A stretch of DNA of 64,000 bases from Roseitranquillus sp963749675 (lineage in GTDB: Bacteria > Pseudomonadota > Alphaproteobacteria > Rhodobacterales > Rhodobacteraceae), in contig CAVVNT010000004.1 in NCBI GenBank assembly GCA_963749675.1, forward strand, positions 62,001-126,000, given 5' to 3'. The position numbers and the translations under genes are program-made. Shown here one piece after another: positions 27,797 through 37,935 of this stretch (the first letter of the stretch is position 1; the number at the start of each line of letters is the position of its first letter). The notes beneath the pieces were generated by a model. That model had not been told where the DNA came from. It searched no databases and saw only the letters and a program-made list of their open reading frames with translations.

Positions 27797-29225
27797 TCAG
27801 CCGTGCGGTGGCTTTCCCAGGTGCTTTCGCAGACGAGACGGAGTCGACTTTCTTGCGGTCCTTGAATGGGTTCTTGTCCGCCTGCGAGCGAAAGGTCAGG
27901 CGGATCGGCGTACCCGGCATGTCGAAGTCCTCGCGCAGGCCATTGATAAGGTAGCGCGCGTAGGCCTCCGGCAGCTTCTCGGGGTGCGAAGCCATGACCA
28001 CGAAACCGGGTGGCCGCGTCTTCGCTTGCGTCGCATAGCGCAACCGGATGCGGCGCCCGCCGGGAGCGGGAGGCGGATGCGCCTCGACCATGCCTTGCAG
28101 CCACCGATTGAGATGACCGGTCGAGACGCGGCGATTCCAGACCTCGTGGGCCTTGAGCACCGCATTTGTCAGTCGGTCCATCCCCTGTCCCGTCTTTGCC
28201 GAGACCGTGACGAGGGGCGCACCGCGAAGCTGCGGCAGAAGGCGATCGAACGCCTCCCGCAGCTCGCGCAGCCGTGCCTGCTTGTCCGTTTCAAGATCCC
28301 ACTTGTTCACCGCGACGACCACCGCGCGCCCCTCGCGCTCGGCCAGATCGGCGATGCGCAGATCCTGCTGCTCGAACGGGATTGCCGCGTCGAGGAGGAC
28401 GACCACCACCTCGGCGAATTTCACTGCCCGCAGGCCGTCGGCGACCGAAAGCCTCTCCAGCTTCTCCTGCACCTTGGCCTTCTTGCGCATCCCCGCCGTG
28501 TCGAAGAGCCGGATCGGCACGCCGTCCCACTCCAGCCGGACCGAGATCGCATCACGCGTTATCCCCGCTTCGGGGCCTGTCAGTAGCCGGTCCTCGCCCA
28601 GGAGCCGGTTGACCAGCGTCGACTTCCCCGAATTCGGCCTTCCCACCACGGCGACCTGCAGCGGCCGGTTCCGGCTCGGTCCTGCCTCGACATCGACGTC
28701 GGTCTCGGGCGCCTCGTCCACCGCCTCGTGACCGTCCACCAAGGGCGCCAGCACGGCAAGAAGGTCGGCCATCCCCTCCCCGTGTTCCGCCGACAACGGG
28801 ATCGGTTCGCCCAGCCCCAGCGACCATGCCTCGATCAGGCCAGGCTCCGCTGCGCGGCCCTCCGACTTGTTCGCCGCCAGGATGACGTGGGCGTTGGCCT
28901 TGCGCAGGATACCCGCAAAGGTCTCGTCGACCGGCGTGACCCCCGCGCGCGCGTCTATGACGAAAAGGCACGCGTCCGCCTCGGCCACCGCTCGTTCGGT
29001 GAGACGGCGCATGCGTGCCGGCAGGCTGTCGTCGGTCGCATCCTCGAGGCCCGCGGTATCAAGAACCGTGAAGCGCAAGTCGCCGAGCCGTGCCTCGCCC
29101 TCGCGCAGGTCGCGGGTCACGCCGGGCTGATCGTCGACAAGCGCGAGCCGCTTGCCGACGAGACGATTGAACAGCGTCGACTTCCCGACGTTCGGGCGGC
29201 CGACGATGGCGAGTGTGAAGGTCAT
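27797..29225 (-). CDS. der: Ribosome-assembly GTPase Der (frameshift near 3' end as read)
   Basis: Tandem-domain GTPase (EngA) needed for 50S subunit maturation. First G domain begins IVGRPNVGKSTLFNRLVG with DTAGLED; the second has VVGRPNSGKSTLVNRLLG, DTAGMRKKAKVQEK and NKWDLE; a KH-like domain ends NPFKDRKK. As read, the frame runs 55 codons too far and through the terminator. An extra T in the TTT at 27849-27851 explains this. Removing it gives the ending STPSRLRKHLGKPPHG and a stop at 27797, for 475 residues, usual for the order. Confidence 0.9.
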
Positions 29226-29288
29226 GGGCCGTTCCGGTTGCCGGGGCGGTCCCGCACCTACACCGCCCGCGCGTCTACGGAAAGCCGC

Positions 29289-30575
29289 TCAACGAAAAGC
29301 GTTGAGCCGGCCATCCGCTGTGGTGACGAAGAGAAGGCGATTGGCGATCACCGGGTTCGATGCCGCGCCGCCAGGCAACTCGGTCGCTCCTGTCAACGCG
29401 CCCGTCGACGGGTCGAAGGTTCGCAGCAAACCGTCATTACTGGCCACGATCAGCTGACCTCCCGCCAGAACCGGACCGTAGTGGGCGTACACGCCCTTGC
29501 GGCGGCGCACCCGATCGGTGGTGAATCGCGGCAGCTCGGTGACCCAGACCCGCGCGCCGCTGCTCGCGTCGAGCCGCACCAGCGTGTTGTCGTCGGAGAC
29601 GACGAAGACGCTGCCGCCGGCTACGACCGGCGGACTCATCGCACCCTCCGGCGCGGACCAGATCTGCTGTCCCGACTGCGCATCGATGGCCATCGTGCGG
29701 CCGGTCGGGTTTCCCGCATAGACGACCTTGCCGATCAGCACGGGGTCGCCCGTGATGTCGTCGATGGCACCGTAGGCACGCCCGGGGCGTGCGCCAACGA
29801 CAGGCGTCGACCAGACCAGGGTTCCGTCACGCTCGGTCGCAATGAGTTCGCTCGAGTTCAGCGGGAAATAGGCCAGCCGCCCATCGACGGCAGGCGCCGC
29901 ACCGCCGTCGATGCCGGAGGGACTCGGCACGCCCGAAGTCTCCCACAGAATGCGGCCGTTTCTCGCGTCGATCGCCCAGCCGCGACTGTCGCGAGAAACG
30001 ACGAAGACGGTGCTGCCGACGATCGTGGGAGCGGCCAGTGCCGCCGCCTGCAGATCCTGTCGCCAGATGATGCCGCCGCTCGATGCATCGAGGACGAGCA
30101 GTTCCCCGAAGCCGGTGGTGGCGTACACACGCCCGCCGACCACGGCCAAGCCCCCACCCGATGCGTCGCCGGCCCTGTCGCGCGGCGGTGTCAGGTCGCT
30201 GCTCCAGAGGGTCTGGCCGCCGAGAGAGACTGCGGTGAGGTTGGCGCGGCTGTCCATCGCGAAGACCCTGCCGGCCGAGACGACCGGATCCGCATAGATC
30301 CGGTGACGGCGGTCTGCGGCCCGACCGATGTCGACGCTCCAAATCCGTTCCAGAGGCAGTGCCAGGGCTGCATGCCCAGGTGCATGCGCCGGGTTTCCCG
30401 CCTTGTGGGTCCATTCGGCGCTGGCCACCTGCGCCGGCAGCGCGACACGGGTCACGGCCGGCGCCACCGCCCGCTCCGCCGGGCGCACGTCGAGCCGCTG
30501 GCCCGGCAGCCTCTGCTCCTGATCGCAGGCCGCGAGGATCGCGAACATGAGGATTGCGGAGAACGCCGCCTTCAT
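29289..30575 (-). CDS. bamB: Outer-membrane assembly lipoprotein BamB
   Basis: Lipoprotein of the beta-barrel assembly machine, 428 residues. A lipoprotein signal (MKAAFSAILMFAILAAC) supports ATG 30575 as start. The mature part is an eight-bladed propeller of PQQ-like repeats, recognisable by recurring blocks such as LVVLDASSGGIIW-type strands (LLVLDASSGGIIWRQDL, VRLDASSGARVWV, MAIDAQSGQQIW). It lies between der and a YfgM-like gene, the conserved der-bamB-yfgM neighbourhood. Confidence 0.88.
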   Translation of the reverse strand: MKAAFSAILMFAILAACDQEQRLPGQRLDVRPAERAVAPAVTRVALPAQVASAEWTHKAGNPAHAPGHAALALPLERIWSVDIGRAADRRHRIYADPVVSAGRVFAMDSRANLTAVSLGGQTLWSSDLTPPRDRAGDASGGGLAVVGGRVYATTGFGELLVLDASSGGIIWRQDLQAAALAAPTIVGSTVFVVSRDSRGWAIDARNGRILWETSGVPSPSGIDGGAAPAVDGRLAYFPLNSSELIATERDGTLVWSTPVVGARPGRAYGAIDDITGDPVLIGKVVYAGNPTGRTMAIDAQSGQQIWSAPEGAMSPPVVAGGSVFVVSDDNTLVRLDASSGARVWVTELPRFTTDRVRRRKGVYAHYGPVLAGGQLIVASNDGLLRTFDPSTGALTGATELPGGAASNPVIANRLLFVTTADGRLNAFR

Positions 30576-30618
30576 TTCTGTATGCCTCGTTCGCTGCGCC
30601 CGCACGGCAGCTTGCGCC

Positions 30619-31272
30619 TCATGCCGGCTCCAAACTGCCGCCCAGCGCGACAATCATCTGCGTCGCCCTGCGGCGCAAGCCCTCGGTCAAGCCGCCGTCG
30701 GCCAGAATGTCGCGCAAGATCGCGATGGCGGACTCGGTCTCGCCAAGCTCGGCACGGGCATACGCTATCTGCTCAAGCGCGAGCAGTCTGTAAGGCGCGC
30801 TGCCAGCCGTCAGCGGCTCGAGGCGCGAGATGCGATCTTCGGGCGGGATCGCCGCTGCCTCGAGGAGGAAGAGCTTCAGCGCCGCGAGGTCGCGCCAGCG
30901 CGCCTCGATGTCGTCGCGCGACGCTTCGGCGCCGAGGGCCACGGCAGCCGTGCCGTCCTCCTCGAGGCTCGCGGTCTCCGCGGCGGCAAGCAAATCGAGA
31001 AGGGCCCGCGCCCCGCCGTCGGCCTCGATGACGCTGAGAGCCTCGGCCCGCGCGGCAGGATCAGGCGCGCCCAGCGCGGAGACGACCTCGTCACCCAGCG
31101 CCTGCGCACCGGCGACGGCGCGGGACTTGCGCCACTCGTTCCACGCAGCGAGGCCGACGACCACCACGACGAGCAGAACCGCGAGCCAGGCCCAGCGGCG
31201 AAAGAACGAGAAAAGGCGATCTCGGCGGACCTCCTCGCTAACCTCGTCGATGAAGCTCTCGTTCTGGCTCAT
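30619..31272 (-). CDS. YfgM-like tetratricopeptide membrane protein
   Basis: A 217-residue protein with a cytoplasmic N-terminus, one membrane helix (WAWLAVLLVVVVVGLAAWNEW, about residues 27-47), and a periplasmic helical-repeat region ending ALEQIAYARAELGETES. This is the layout of the YfgM/ancillary SecYEG family, a chaperone partner near the translocon. The order with bamB and der supports the assignment. Confidence 0.75.
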   Translation of the reverse strand: MSQNESFIDEVSEEVRRDRLFSFFRRWAWLAVLLVVVVVGLAAWNEWRKSRAVAGAQALGDEVVSALGAPDPAARAEALSVIEADGGARALLDLLAAAETASLEEDGTAAVALGAEASRDDIEARWRDLAALKLFLLEAAAIPPEDRISRLEPLTAGSAPYRLLALEQIAYARAELGETESAIAILRDILADGGLTEGLRRRATQMIVALGGSLEPA

Positions 31273-31411
31273 GCGTCCTCTCCGCCCTTCGTCGCAGCGT
31301 CATACACGCGGGAGCGGCCGGATTCCAAGTGGACGCACAAGCGGCGCCGGCGCACTTTCTGAACGATCCAGTTTAGTGTAGGGTCTTCACACTCCCGCGC
31401 ACCCTTTCTAA

Positions 31412-31440
31412 CTGCCGTCGACGGGGATACTCGACGGCAG
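31412..31440 (+). promoter_or_regulatory. Long inverted repeat in leader of the RND efflux operon
   Basis: A perfect 10-base inverted repeat (CTGCCGTCGA and TCGACGGCAG) with a 9-base spacer lies 36 bases before the adaptor-gene ATG. A shorter repeat (AGTGT and ACACT, 31375-31379 and 31389-31393) precedes it. Either could be a repressor operator or an RNA hairpin. No regulator gene is adjacent. Confidence 0.5.
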
Positions 31441-31476
31441 CGCTGCGCGCGGGTTGGACATGGACGGACCAATGGC

Positions 31477-32647
31477 ATGCGACTCTTCTCGCTTCTGACA
31501 GCATTCGTCGTGATGGCGTCGCTCTACCTTCTGGTCTTCGAGCGGGACACGGTAATGGCCCTTGCCCAGAGCCAGCCGGCTGTAGAGGCACCGACAGAAG
31601 ACGAAGCGGTCCCCGACGAGGCTGTTTCCGTTGTGGCGCTGACGTTGGAGGCGGAGGAAATCGACAGCGCGGTTCTGCTTCGCGGCCGTACGGAGGCGGT
31701 GCGCCAGGTCGAAGTCCGTGCCGAGACAAGTGGCAAGGTGGTCTCTCCGCCGCTGCGCAAGGGAGCCTCGGTCGAGGCCGAGCAGAATCCTCTGCGAACT
31801 CGATATCGGCACCCGCGGGTCGGCGATGGCCGAAGCCGAGGCGCGACTGCCGGAAGCGCAGGCGCGGCTTATCGAGGCCGAGGCGCGGCTCAATGAAGCG
31901 CGAATCAACGACCGTGCCGCATCTCGTCTCAGCGAGGGCGGCTTCGCCTCGGACACACGCGTCGCATCGACGCAGGCGACCGTGCAGTCGGCGCTTGCAG
32001 GGGTGGAGGCCGCCCGTGCGGGCGTCAGGTCGGCCGAAGCGGCCGTCGCCGCCGCCGAGACCGAGATCGAGCGACTGGAGATCCGGGCGCCCTTCCAGGG
32101 TCTGCTGGAATCCGACACCGCCGAGCTCGGATCCCTCCTGCAACCCGGCTCGCTCTGCGCCACGGTCATACAGCTCGACCCGATCAAGCTCGTCGGCTTC
32201 GTGCCCGAGACCGACGTCGACCGGATCGAAGTCGGCGCGCCGGTCGCGGCGCAGCTTGCCTCGGGGCGGCAGGTGGCGGGCCTGGTGAGCTTCATCAGCC
32301 GCTCGGCGGACGAGACAACCCGCACGTTCCGTACCGAGGTGGAGGTCGAGAACGGCAACCTCGCCATACGGGACGGCCAGACGGTCGAGCTCATGATCGA
32401 GGCGGATGGCACGATCGGGCACCTCATCCCTCAGTCAGCTCTGACCCTCGATGACGAAGGACGGCTGGGCGTGCGGCTGGTCGAGGACGATACCGCACGC
32501 TTCGTGGAGGTGTCAGTCGTGCGCGACACGCCCGAGGGCGTCTGGGTCTCGGGCCTTGAGGGCACCGTCGACATCATAGTCGTCGGGCAGGAGTTCGTGA
32601 CTGACGGCGTGCCGGTGACAGCCACATTCCGGGAAATCGCCGGATGA
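31477..32647 (+). CDS. RND efflux periplasmic adaptor subunit (frameshifted as read)
   Basis: Membrane-fusion protein (HlyD/AcrA-like), one N-terminal anchor (FSLLTAFVVMASLYLLVF), a split biotinyl-lipoyl domain (VEVRAETSGKVVSPPLRKGA and IRAPFQGLLESDTAELGSLL), a coiled-coil hairpin rich in Ala/Glu/Arg, and beta-barrel and membrane-proximal domains. The frame breaks at 31786-31787 (CAGAATCC for CAGATCC). Correcting it yields 389 residues continuing ILCELDIGTRGS. The stop overlaps the permease start (ATGA), so the pair is one operon. No outer-membrane channel gene follows. Confidence 0.85.
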
Positions 32648-35600
32648 CAGGCGTCATCGACTGGGCTGCCAAACGGGCGCGCATGATCCTGGCCTTCATC
32701 GGCTTGTCGATTGCTGTCGGCGCGTTCGCCTACGCGTCGCTGCCCAAGGAAGGCGAGCCCGACATCGAGATCCCCGCGCTCTTCGTCTCGGTGCCGTTCC
32801 CGGGCATCTCTGCCGAGGACAGCGAAAAGCTGCTGGTCAAGCCGATGGAGACCGAGCTTTCGGACCTCGACGGACTGAAGAAGATGTCGGCGACCGCGGC
32901 CGAAGGCTATGCCGGCGTCGCGATGGAGTTCGAGTTCGGCTGGGACAAGACGAAGATCCTCGCCGACGTCCGCGACGCGATGAACAGCGCCGAGGCGGCA
33001 TTTCCCGACGGCGCCGAGCAATATTCGATCAACGAGATCAACTTCTCGGAATTCCCGATCATCATCGTGAACCTTTCGGGTCCGGTGCCGGAACGTACCC
33101 TGCTCCGCGTCGCGGCCGACCTGCAGGACCGGCTCGAAGGGCTGGAGCCGGTGCTCGAGGCGCCTCTCGCCGGCCACCGCGACGAGATGGTCGAGGTGGT
33201 GATCGACCCGTTGCGGCTCGAGGCCTACAACGTCACCGCGAACGAACTGATCGAGTGCGGTCCTCAACAACAACCAGCTGATCGCCGCCGGAGAGATCGA
33301 GACGGAGACCGGCGCGTTCAGCGTCAAGATCCCGTCGTCGTTCGACGAGCCTGCCGACATCTTCACGCTGCCGATCAAGGTCAACGGCGACCGGGTGGTG
33401 ACGCTGGGCGACCTCGCCGATATCCGCCTGACGTTCGAGGACCGCACGGGCACGGCCCGCTTCAACGGCGAAAGCACGGTCGCGCTTCAGGTGGTCAAGC
33501 GGAAGGGCTTCAACATCATCGACACCGCCGCTCTCATCCGGCGAGGAGGTGGCGGCGGAGCGGGAGAGCTGGCCCGAGGAGCTGCGCGAAGCGGTCAGCG
33601 TCGGCACGTCGAACGACATGTCGCGCCAGGTCGAGTTGATGGTCAGCCAGCTCGAAGGGTCGGTCCTGACCGCGATCGCGCTGGTGATGATCGTCGTCTT
33701 GGCCTCGCTCGGCACCCGCTCGGCGCTGCTCGTCGGCTTCGCGATCCCGACCTCGTTCCTTCTTTGCTTCGTGTTTCTCGCGGTCATGGGCGTCACGATC
33801 TCGAACATCGTGATGTTCGGTCTGATCCTGGCGGTCGGAATGCTGGTCGATGGCGCCATCGTCGTCGTCGAGTACGCCGACCGCCGCATTGCCGAAGGGT
33901 CGGGCCCGATGCACGCCTATGTCGAGGCGGCCAAGCGCATGTTCTGGCCGATCGTCGCGTCGACGGCGACGACGCTTTGCGCGTTCCTGCCGATGCTGTT
34001 CTGGCCCGGCGTCGCGGGCGAGTTCATGGGCATGCTGCCGATCACGCTGATCTTCGTCCTGTCGGCCTCGCTGGTGGTCGCGCTGATCTACCTGCCGATC
34101 GTGGGCGGCGTCTTCGGCCGCGGCAGCCGCTGGATCTCGCGCGGCTCGGCGGCGCTGAAGCGCGCGCTGCCCTGGGTGGTCTGCGCCGCGCTCGTGCCGG
34201 TGTCGTGGATGATCGTCTTCGTCGGCGCGATGCAGGCACTCAATCCCGGCCTATCTCTTCGGCGCACCCGCTCGCCGCTTCCCGGTGCAATGCAATGGCT
34301 GCCGGGCGGAATCATCTTTGCGGTCGGCGCCGCTCTTGTCGTCCCTGACGCTGGGCGCGGCACAGCCTCAGCGGCGTCGCCGGCGGGTCGATGCCGGACA
34401 CCGGCGCACGCTCTTCGGGCGCTTCATCAAGCTCATCGCCGGCAACCCGGTGATGCCGCTCGTCGCCATCGCCGCGGTCGTCGCCTTCGTGATCGGCACG
34501 TTCGTCGTCTTCGGCCAGAACAACAACGGCGTCGAGTTCTTCGTCGAGAGCGAGCCGGAGCAGGCCATCATCTACGTTCGCGCCCGCGGCAACCTCTCGC
34601 TGACCGAGAAGGACGAGCTGGTCGACGAGGTCGAGCAGGTCACGCTAGCGACCCGCGGCGTCGAGAGCGCCTTCGCCTTCGCCGGCGACGGCGGCCTGAA
34701 CTCCAACAACCGCCGGCGCCGAGGGCCCGATCGACACGATCGGCCAGGTCCAGATCGAGCTGATCCCCTGGGACGATCGACCAGCCTTCGCGGCGCAGCA
34801 TGACGACCTGACGGTCGAGGACCTCGACGGCGACGTCGTCCTGGCGCGCCTGGAGGAGCGGCTCGACCGAGATTCCCGGGATCCAGGCGGAAATCCTGAA
34901 CCTGTCCATGGGGCCCGGCGCGGGAAAGCCCGTGCATCTGCGCCTCATGGGCGAGAACTGGGACGACCTGCTCGCAGCGACGCAGATCGCGCGCGCAGAG
35001 ATTCGAGGAGACCGACGGCCTGATCGAGATCGAGGACACGCGCCCCCTGCCGGGCATCGACTGGCAGATCGACGTCGACGTCGAAAAGGCCGGCCGCTAC
35101 GGCGCCGACGTCGCGACCGTCGGCGGGATGGTGCAGCTCGTCACGCGCGGCATCCTGCTCGACACGATGCGCGTCGACTCCTCGGACGAGGAGATCGAGA
35201 TCCGCGTGCGGCTGCCCGAGGAGGATCGGCGTCCTCTCCACACTCGACTCGCTCAAGGTGCGCACGCGGGACGGGCTGGTCCCGCTGTCGAACTTCATCA
35301 CGCGCCAGCCGGTCGCGAAGCTCGGTCAGATCGACCGGATCGACCAGAAGCGATACTTCGACGTCAAGGCCGACGTGCGCCCGGGCCTCACGACGGAGGA
35401 CGGCGCGCCGATCAACGCGAACGAGCGGATCGACGAGCTCACCGAGCTGGCTCGAGACCGAACAGCCGCTGCCCGCCGGCATTTCGTGGGAGTGGACCGG
35501 CGACCAGGAGGACCAGGAGGAATCGGCTCAGTTCCTGATGACCGCCTTCGCCGGCGCGCTCGGCCTGATGTTCATCATCCTGCTGGCGCAGTTCAACTCG

Positions 35601-36248
35601 TTCTACAACGCCGTCCTGGTGCTGCTCGCCGTGGTCCTGTCCACGACCGGTACGCTGATCGGGATGATGGTCATGGACCAGCCGTTCTCGATCATCATGA
35701 CGGGCACGGGCATCGTCGCGCTGGCGGGAATCGTGGTGAACAACAACATCGTGCTGATCGACACCTATCAGGAATACGCCCGCTACATGCCGCAGATCGA
35801 GGCGATCGTCCGCACGGTCGAGGCGCGGATCCGGCCGGTGATCCTGACCACCATCACCACCATGGCGGGCCTGACGCCGATGATGCTCGGTGTCAGCCTG
35901 GACTTCTTCGGCGGTGGCTATTCGATCGACAGCCCGACGGCGCTCTGGTGGAAGCAGCTCGCGACGGCCGTGGTCTTCGGCCTCGGCATCGCGACGGTGC
36001 TGACGCTGGTCTTCACACCGTCGATGCTGGCGCTCAGGGTCTGGTTCTGGACGATCCTCGACTGGATCGCGCAGGTGGTGAAGGCGCGCTCGCTCGGCCG
36101 CGGCAGCCGCGCCGCGCGCGACCGCGCGCTGGCGCGAGAGGCCCGCAAGGTCCGTACGCCCGAGATCGTGTGGGACTTCGATGCCGAGGCCGAGCCGGAC
36201 GATCAGCTACCGCTCCGGCTGCCGCCAATTGTCCGTGCCGCGGAATGA
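32644..36248 (+). pseudogene. RND efflux permease (AcrB/HAE1-like), about ten frameshifts as read
   Basis: Proton-driven inner-membrane pump subunit. The start encodes TGVIDWAAKRARMILAFIGL; later segments give the twelve-helix RND core, including NIVMFGLILAVGMLVDGAIV and GIVALAGIVVNNNIVLIDTY. No single frame covers it. Frame changes fit one-base insertions near 33256, 33540, 34245, 34335, 34708, 34867, 35001, 35228 and 35447, plus one deletion near 34281. Correcting all gives 1199 codons of family-like protein without internal stops. Missense damage is not evident, so the gene may be functional in the organism and the breaks sequence error. Confidence 0.82.
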
Positions 36249-36267
36249 TTCTATCGGTGCATCGCCC

Positions 36268-36468
36268 TCACGCAAGCCGATCGTTCGGCATTGCCACCGC
36301 GCCCGTCGATAGCAGCGTCTCAGCGAGTTCCGGAACGGGGCGCACCGCCAATGAAGTCGCGATGCCTACGCCTGCACCGTGAGTAGCCGCGAAATAGTCC
36401 GGTAAGGCGTAGGGCTCAGCTCCGGCGCTGTCCTGGAACAATCGCGGAAAGACCCGATAGCCCACCAC
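36268..36468 (-). other. Unassigned short reading frame, possible gene remnant
   Basis: A minus-strand frame of 66 codons starting GTG at 36468 lies in the 272-base gap between the RND gene and a lipoprotein gene. It has plausible protein-like composition (VFPRLFQDSAGAEPYALP, then GVGIATSLAVRPVPELAETL) but no convincing ribosome-binding site and no recognised domain. It could be the 3' remnant of a lost gene or a chance frame. Confidence 0.25.
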
Positions 36469-36520
36469 GCCCTACTGCCACCAGTCCCGCGATTCGGACC
36501 TCGGGACACGCAGAGGGGTG

Positions 36521-36826
36521 TCAGAGCATGCCCTCGTCGACCATCGAGGAGACCTCTTCGACCTCGCCGTTGTCGTTGGCGACGCACCGCCAGGGCGCAC
36601 GGGCCTCGCCGACGCCCACCACGTACTCCGTCCGCGCCCGCGACGAAACACCGCTGAGGACCGTCACGTTGCCGTCGCCGGCCTGGCTCGCGACAGCCGA
36701 CATGCATGCGCTTTGCGACGGACTCGGCAGACCGCTGTCGATCGACGACGTCTCGGCCATCATCGCCTCGTCGCATGCCGTCAGCGCCAGGACGCACACG
36801 GTTGCCGCAATCATCGCCCTGCTCAT
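36521..36826 (-). CDS. Small lipoprotein of unknown function
   Basis: A 101-residue protein with a lipoprotein signal (MSRAMIAATVCVLALTAC). The mature part contains ACMSAVASQAGDGNVTVLSG and a C-terminal block APWRCVANDNGEVEEV with a conserved-looking Cys pair. I have seen small proteins of this shape in Rhodobacterales but cannot name a function. Divergent from the nucleoside hydrolase gene. Confidence 0.65.
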   Translation of the reverse strand: MSRAMIAATVCVLALTACDEAMMAETSSIDSGLPSPSQSACMSAVASQAGDGNVTVLSGVSSRARTEYVVGVGEARAPWRCVANDNGEVEEVSSMVDEGML

Positions 36827-36992
36827 CGTCTTCCCTCCGTCGCCTCACCGCGCAACCGGAGGCTTATCGGTCGCGCGCAATCTCTTGCCTTTCGGAAACT
36901 GAAACGCATGTCGCGCGGAGAGGCAAGCGGGCAGAACAGGGTCGTCGCTTGCGCGCTTTACAATCGCGATTGACGGAACAGCGTCCCCCGAC

Positions 36993-37928
36993 ATGCCGCA
37001 CCGGATCATCATCGACACCGACCCGGGGCAGGACGACGCGGTAGCGATACTGCTCGCGCTCGCGTCGCCGGAGATCGAGGTGCTGGGCATCGTCGCGGTT
37101 GCCGGCAACGTGCCTCTGCCCCTCACGGCGGATAATGCCCGCAAGGTCTGCGAGCTTGCGGGGCGGAGCGATATTCCAGTGTTCGCCGGGTGCGACAGGC
37201 CGCTGGAACGCCGGCTCGTCACCGCAGAGCACGTTCACGGCAAGACGGGGCTCGACGGCGCACCGCTGCCGACGCCTCGCATGCCCCTGCAGGACCGCCA
37301 CGGCGTCGATTTCCTGATCGAAGCCCTGCGGGCGGAGGCCCCCGGCAGCGTCACGCTGGTTGCGCTGGGGCCACTGACCAACGTTGCAACCGCGCTTCGG
37401 CGGGCGCCGGAGATCGCGCATCGCGTCGCCGGCATCGTCGTAATGGGCGGCGCCTATTTCGAGGTGGGAAACATCACGCCTGCGGCAGAGTTCAACATCT
37501 ACGTCGATCCGGAGGCCGCGGCCGAGGTCTTCGCCTGCGGGGCGCCCATCACCGTGCTGCCCCTCGACGCGACGCACAAGGCGCTGGTCACCCGCGAGCG
37601 GAACGCAGCGTTTCGCGCCATCGGATCCCGCGCTGGCCTCACGGTAGCTTCATGGACCGACTTCTTCGAGCGGTTCGACCGGGAGAAGTACGGCTCCGAC
37701 GGCGCCCCGCTGCATGATCCGACGACGATCGGCTACCTTCTCCGTCCCGAGATGTTCTCAGGGCGCCACGTCAATGTCGAGATCGAGACCGTCTCGGAGC
37801 TGACGCGCGGGATGACGGTCGCCGACTGGTGGGGCGTGACCGACCGGCCGAAGAACGCGACCTTCATCGGCGACATCGACGCCGAGGCCTTCTTCGCGCT
37901 CCTGACCGAGCGGCTGGCCCGGCTCTGA
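36993..37928 (+). CDS. Inosine-uridine preferring nucleoside hydrolase
   Basis: Calcium-dependent nucleoside N-ribohydrolase that frees bases from ribonucleosides for salvage, 311 residues. The N-terminal metal-binding signature DTDPGQDDAVAILLALA is exact; later blocks include LGPLTNVATAL, VVMGGAYFEVGNITPAAEFN (ligand residues) and LDATHKALVT. Substrate preference (purine or pyrimidine) is not decidable by eye. It stops eight bases before the convergent CBS gene. Confidence 0.9.
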   Translation: MPHRIIIDTDPGQDDAVAILLALASPEIEVLGIVAVAGNVPLPLTADNARKVCELAGRSDIPVFAGCDRPLERRLVTAEHVHGKTGLDGAPLPTPRMPLQDRHGVDFLIEALRAEAPGSVTLVALGPLTNVATALRRAPEIAHRVAGIVVMGGAYFEVGNITPAAEFNIYVDPEAAAEVFACGAPITVLPLDATHKALVTRERNAAFRAIGSRAGLTVASWTDFFERFDREKYGSDGAPLHDPTTIGYLLRPEMFSGRHVNVEIETVSELTRGMTVADWWGVTDRPKNATFIGDIDAEAFFALLTERLARL

Positions 37929-37935
37929 CCCGCGG

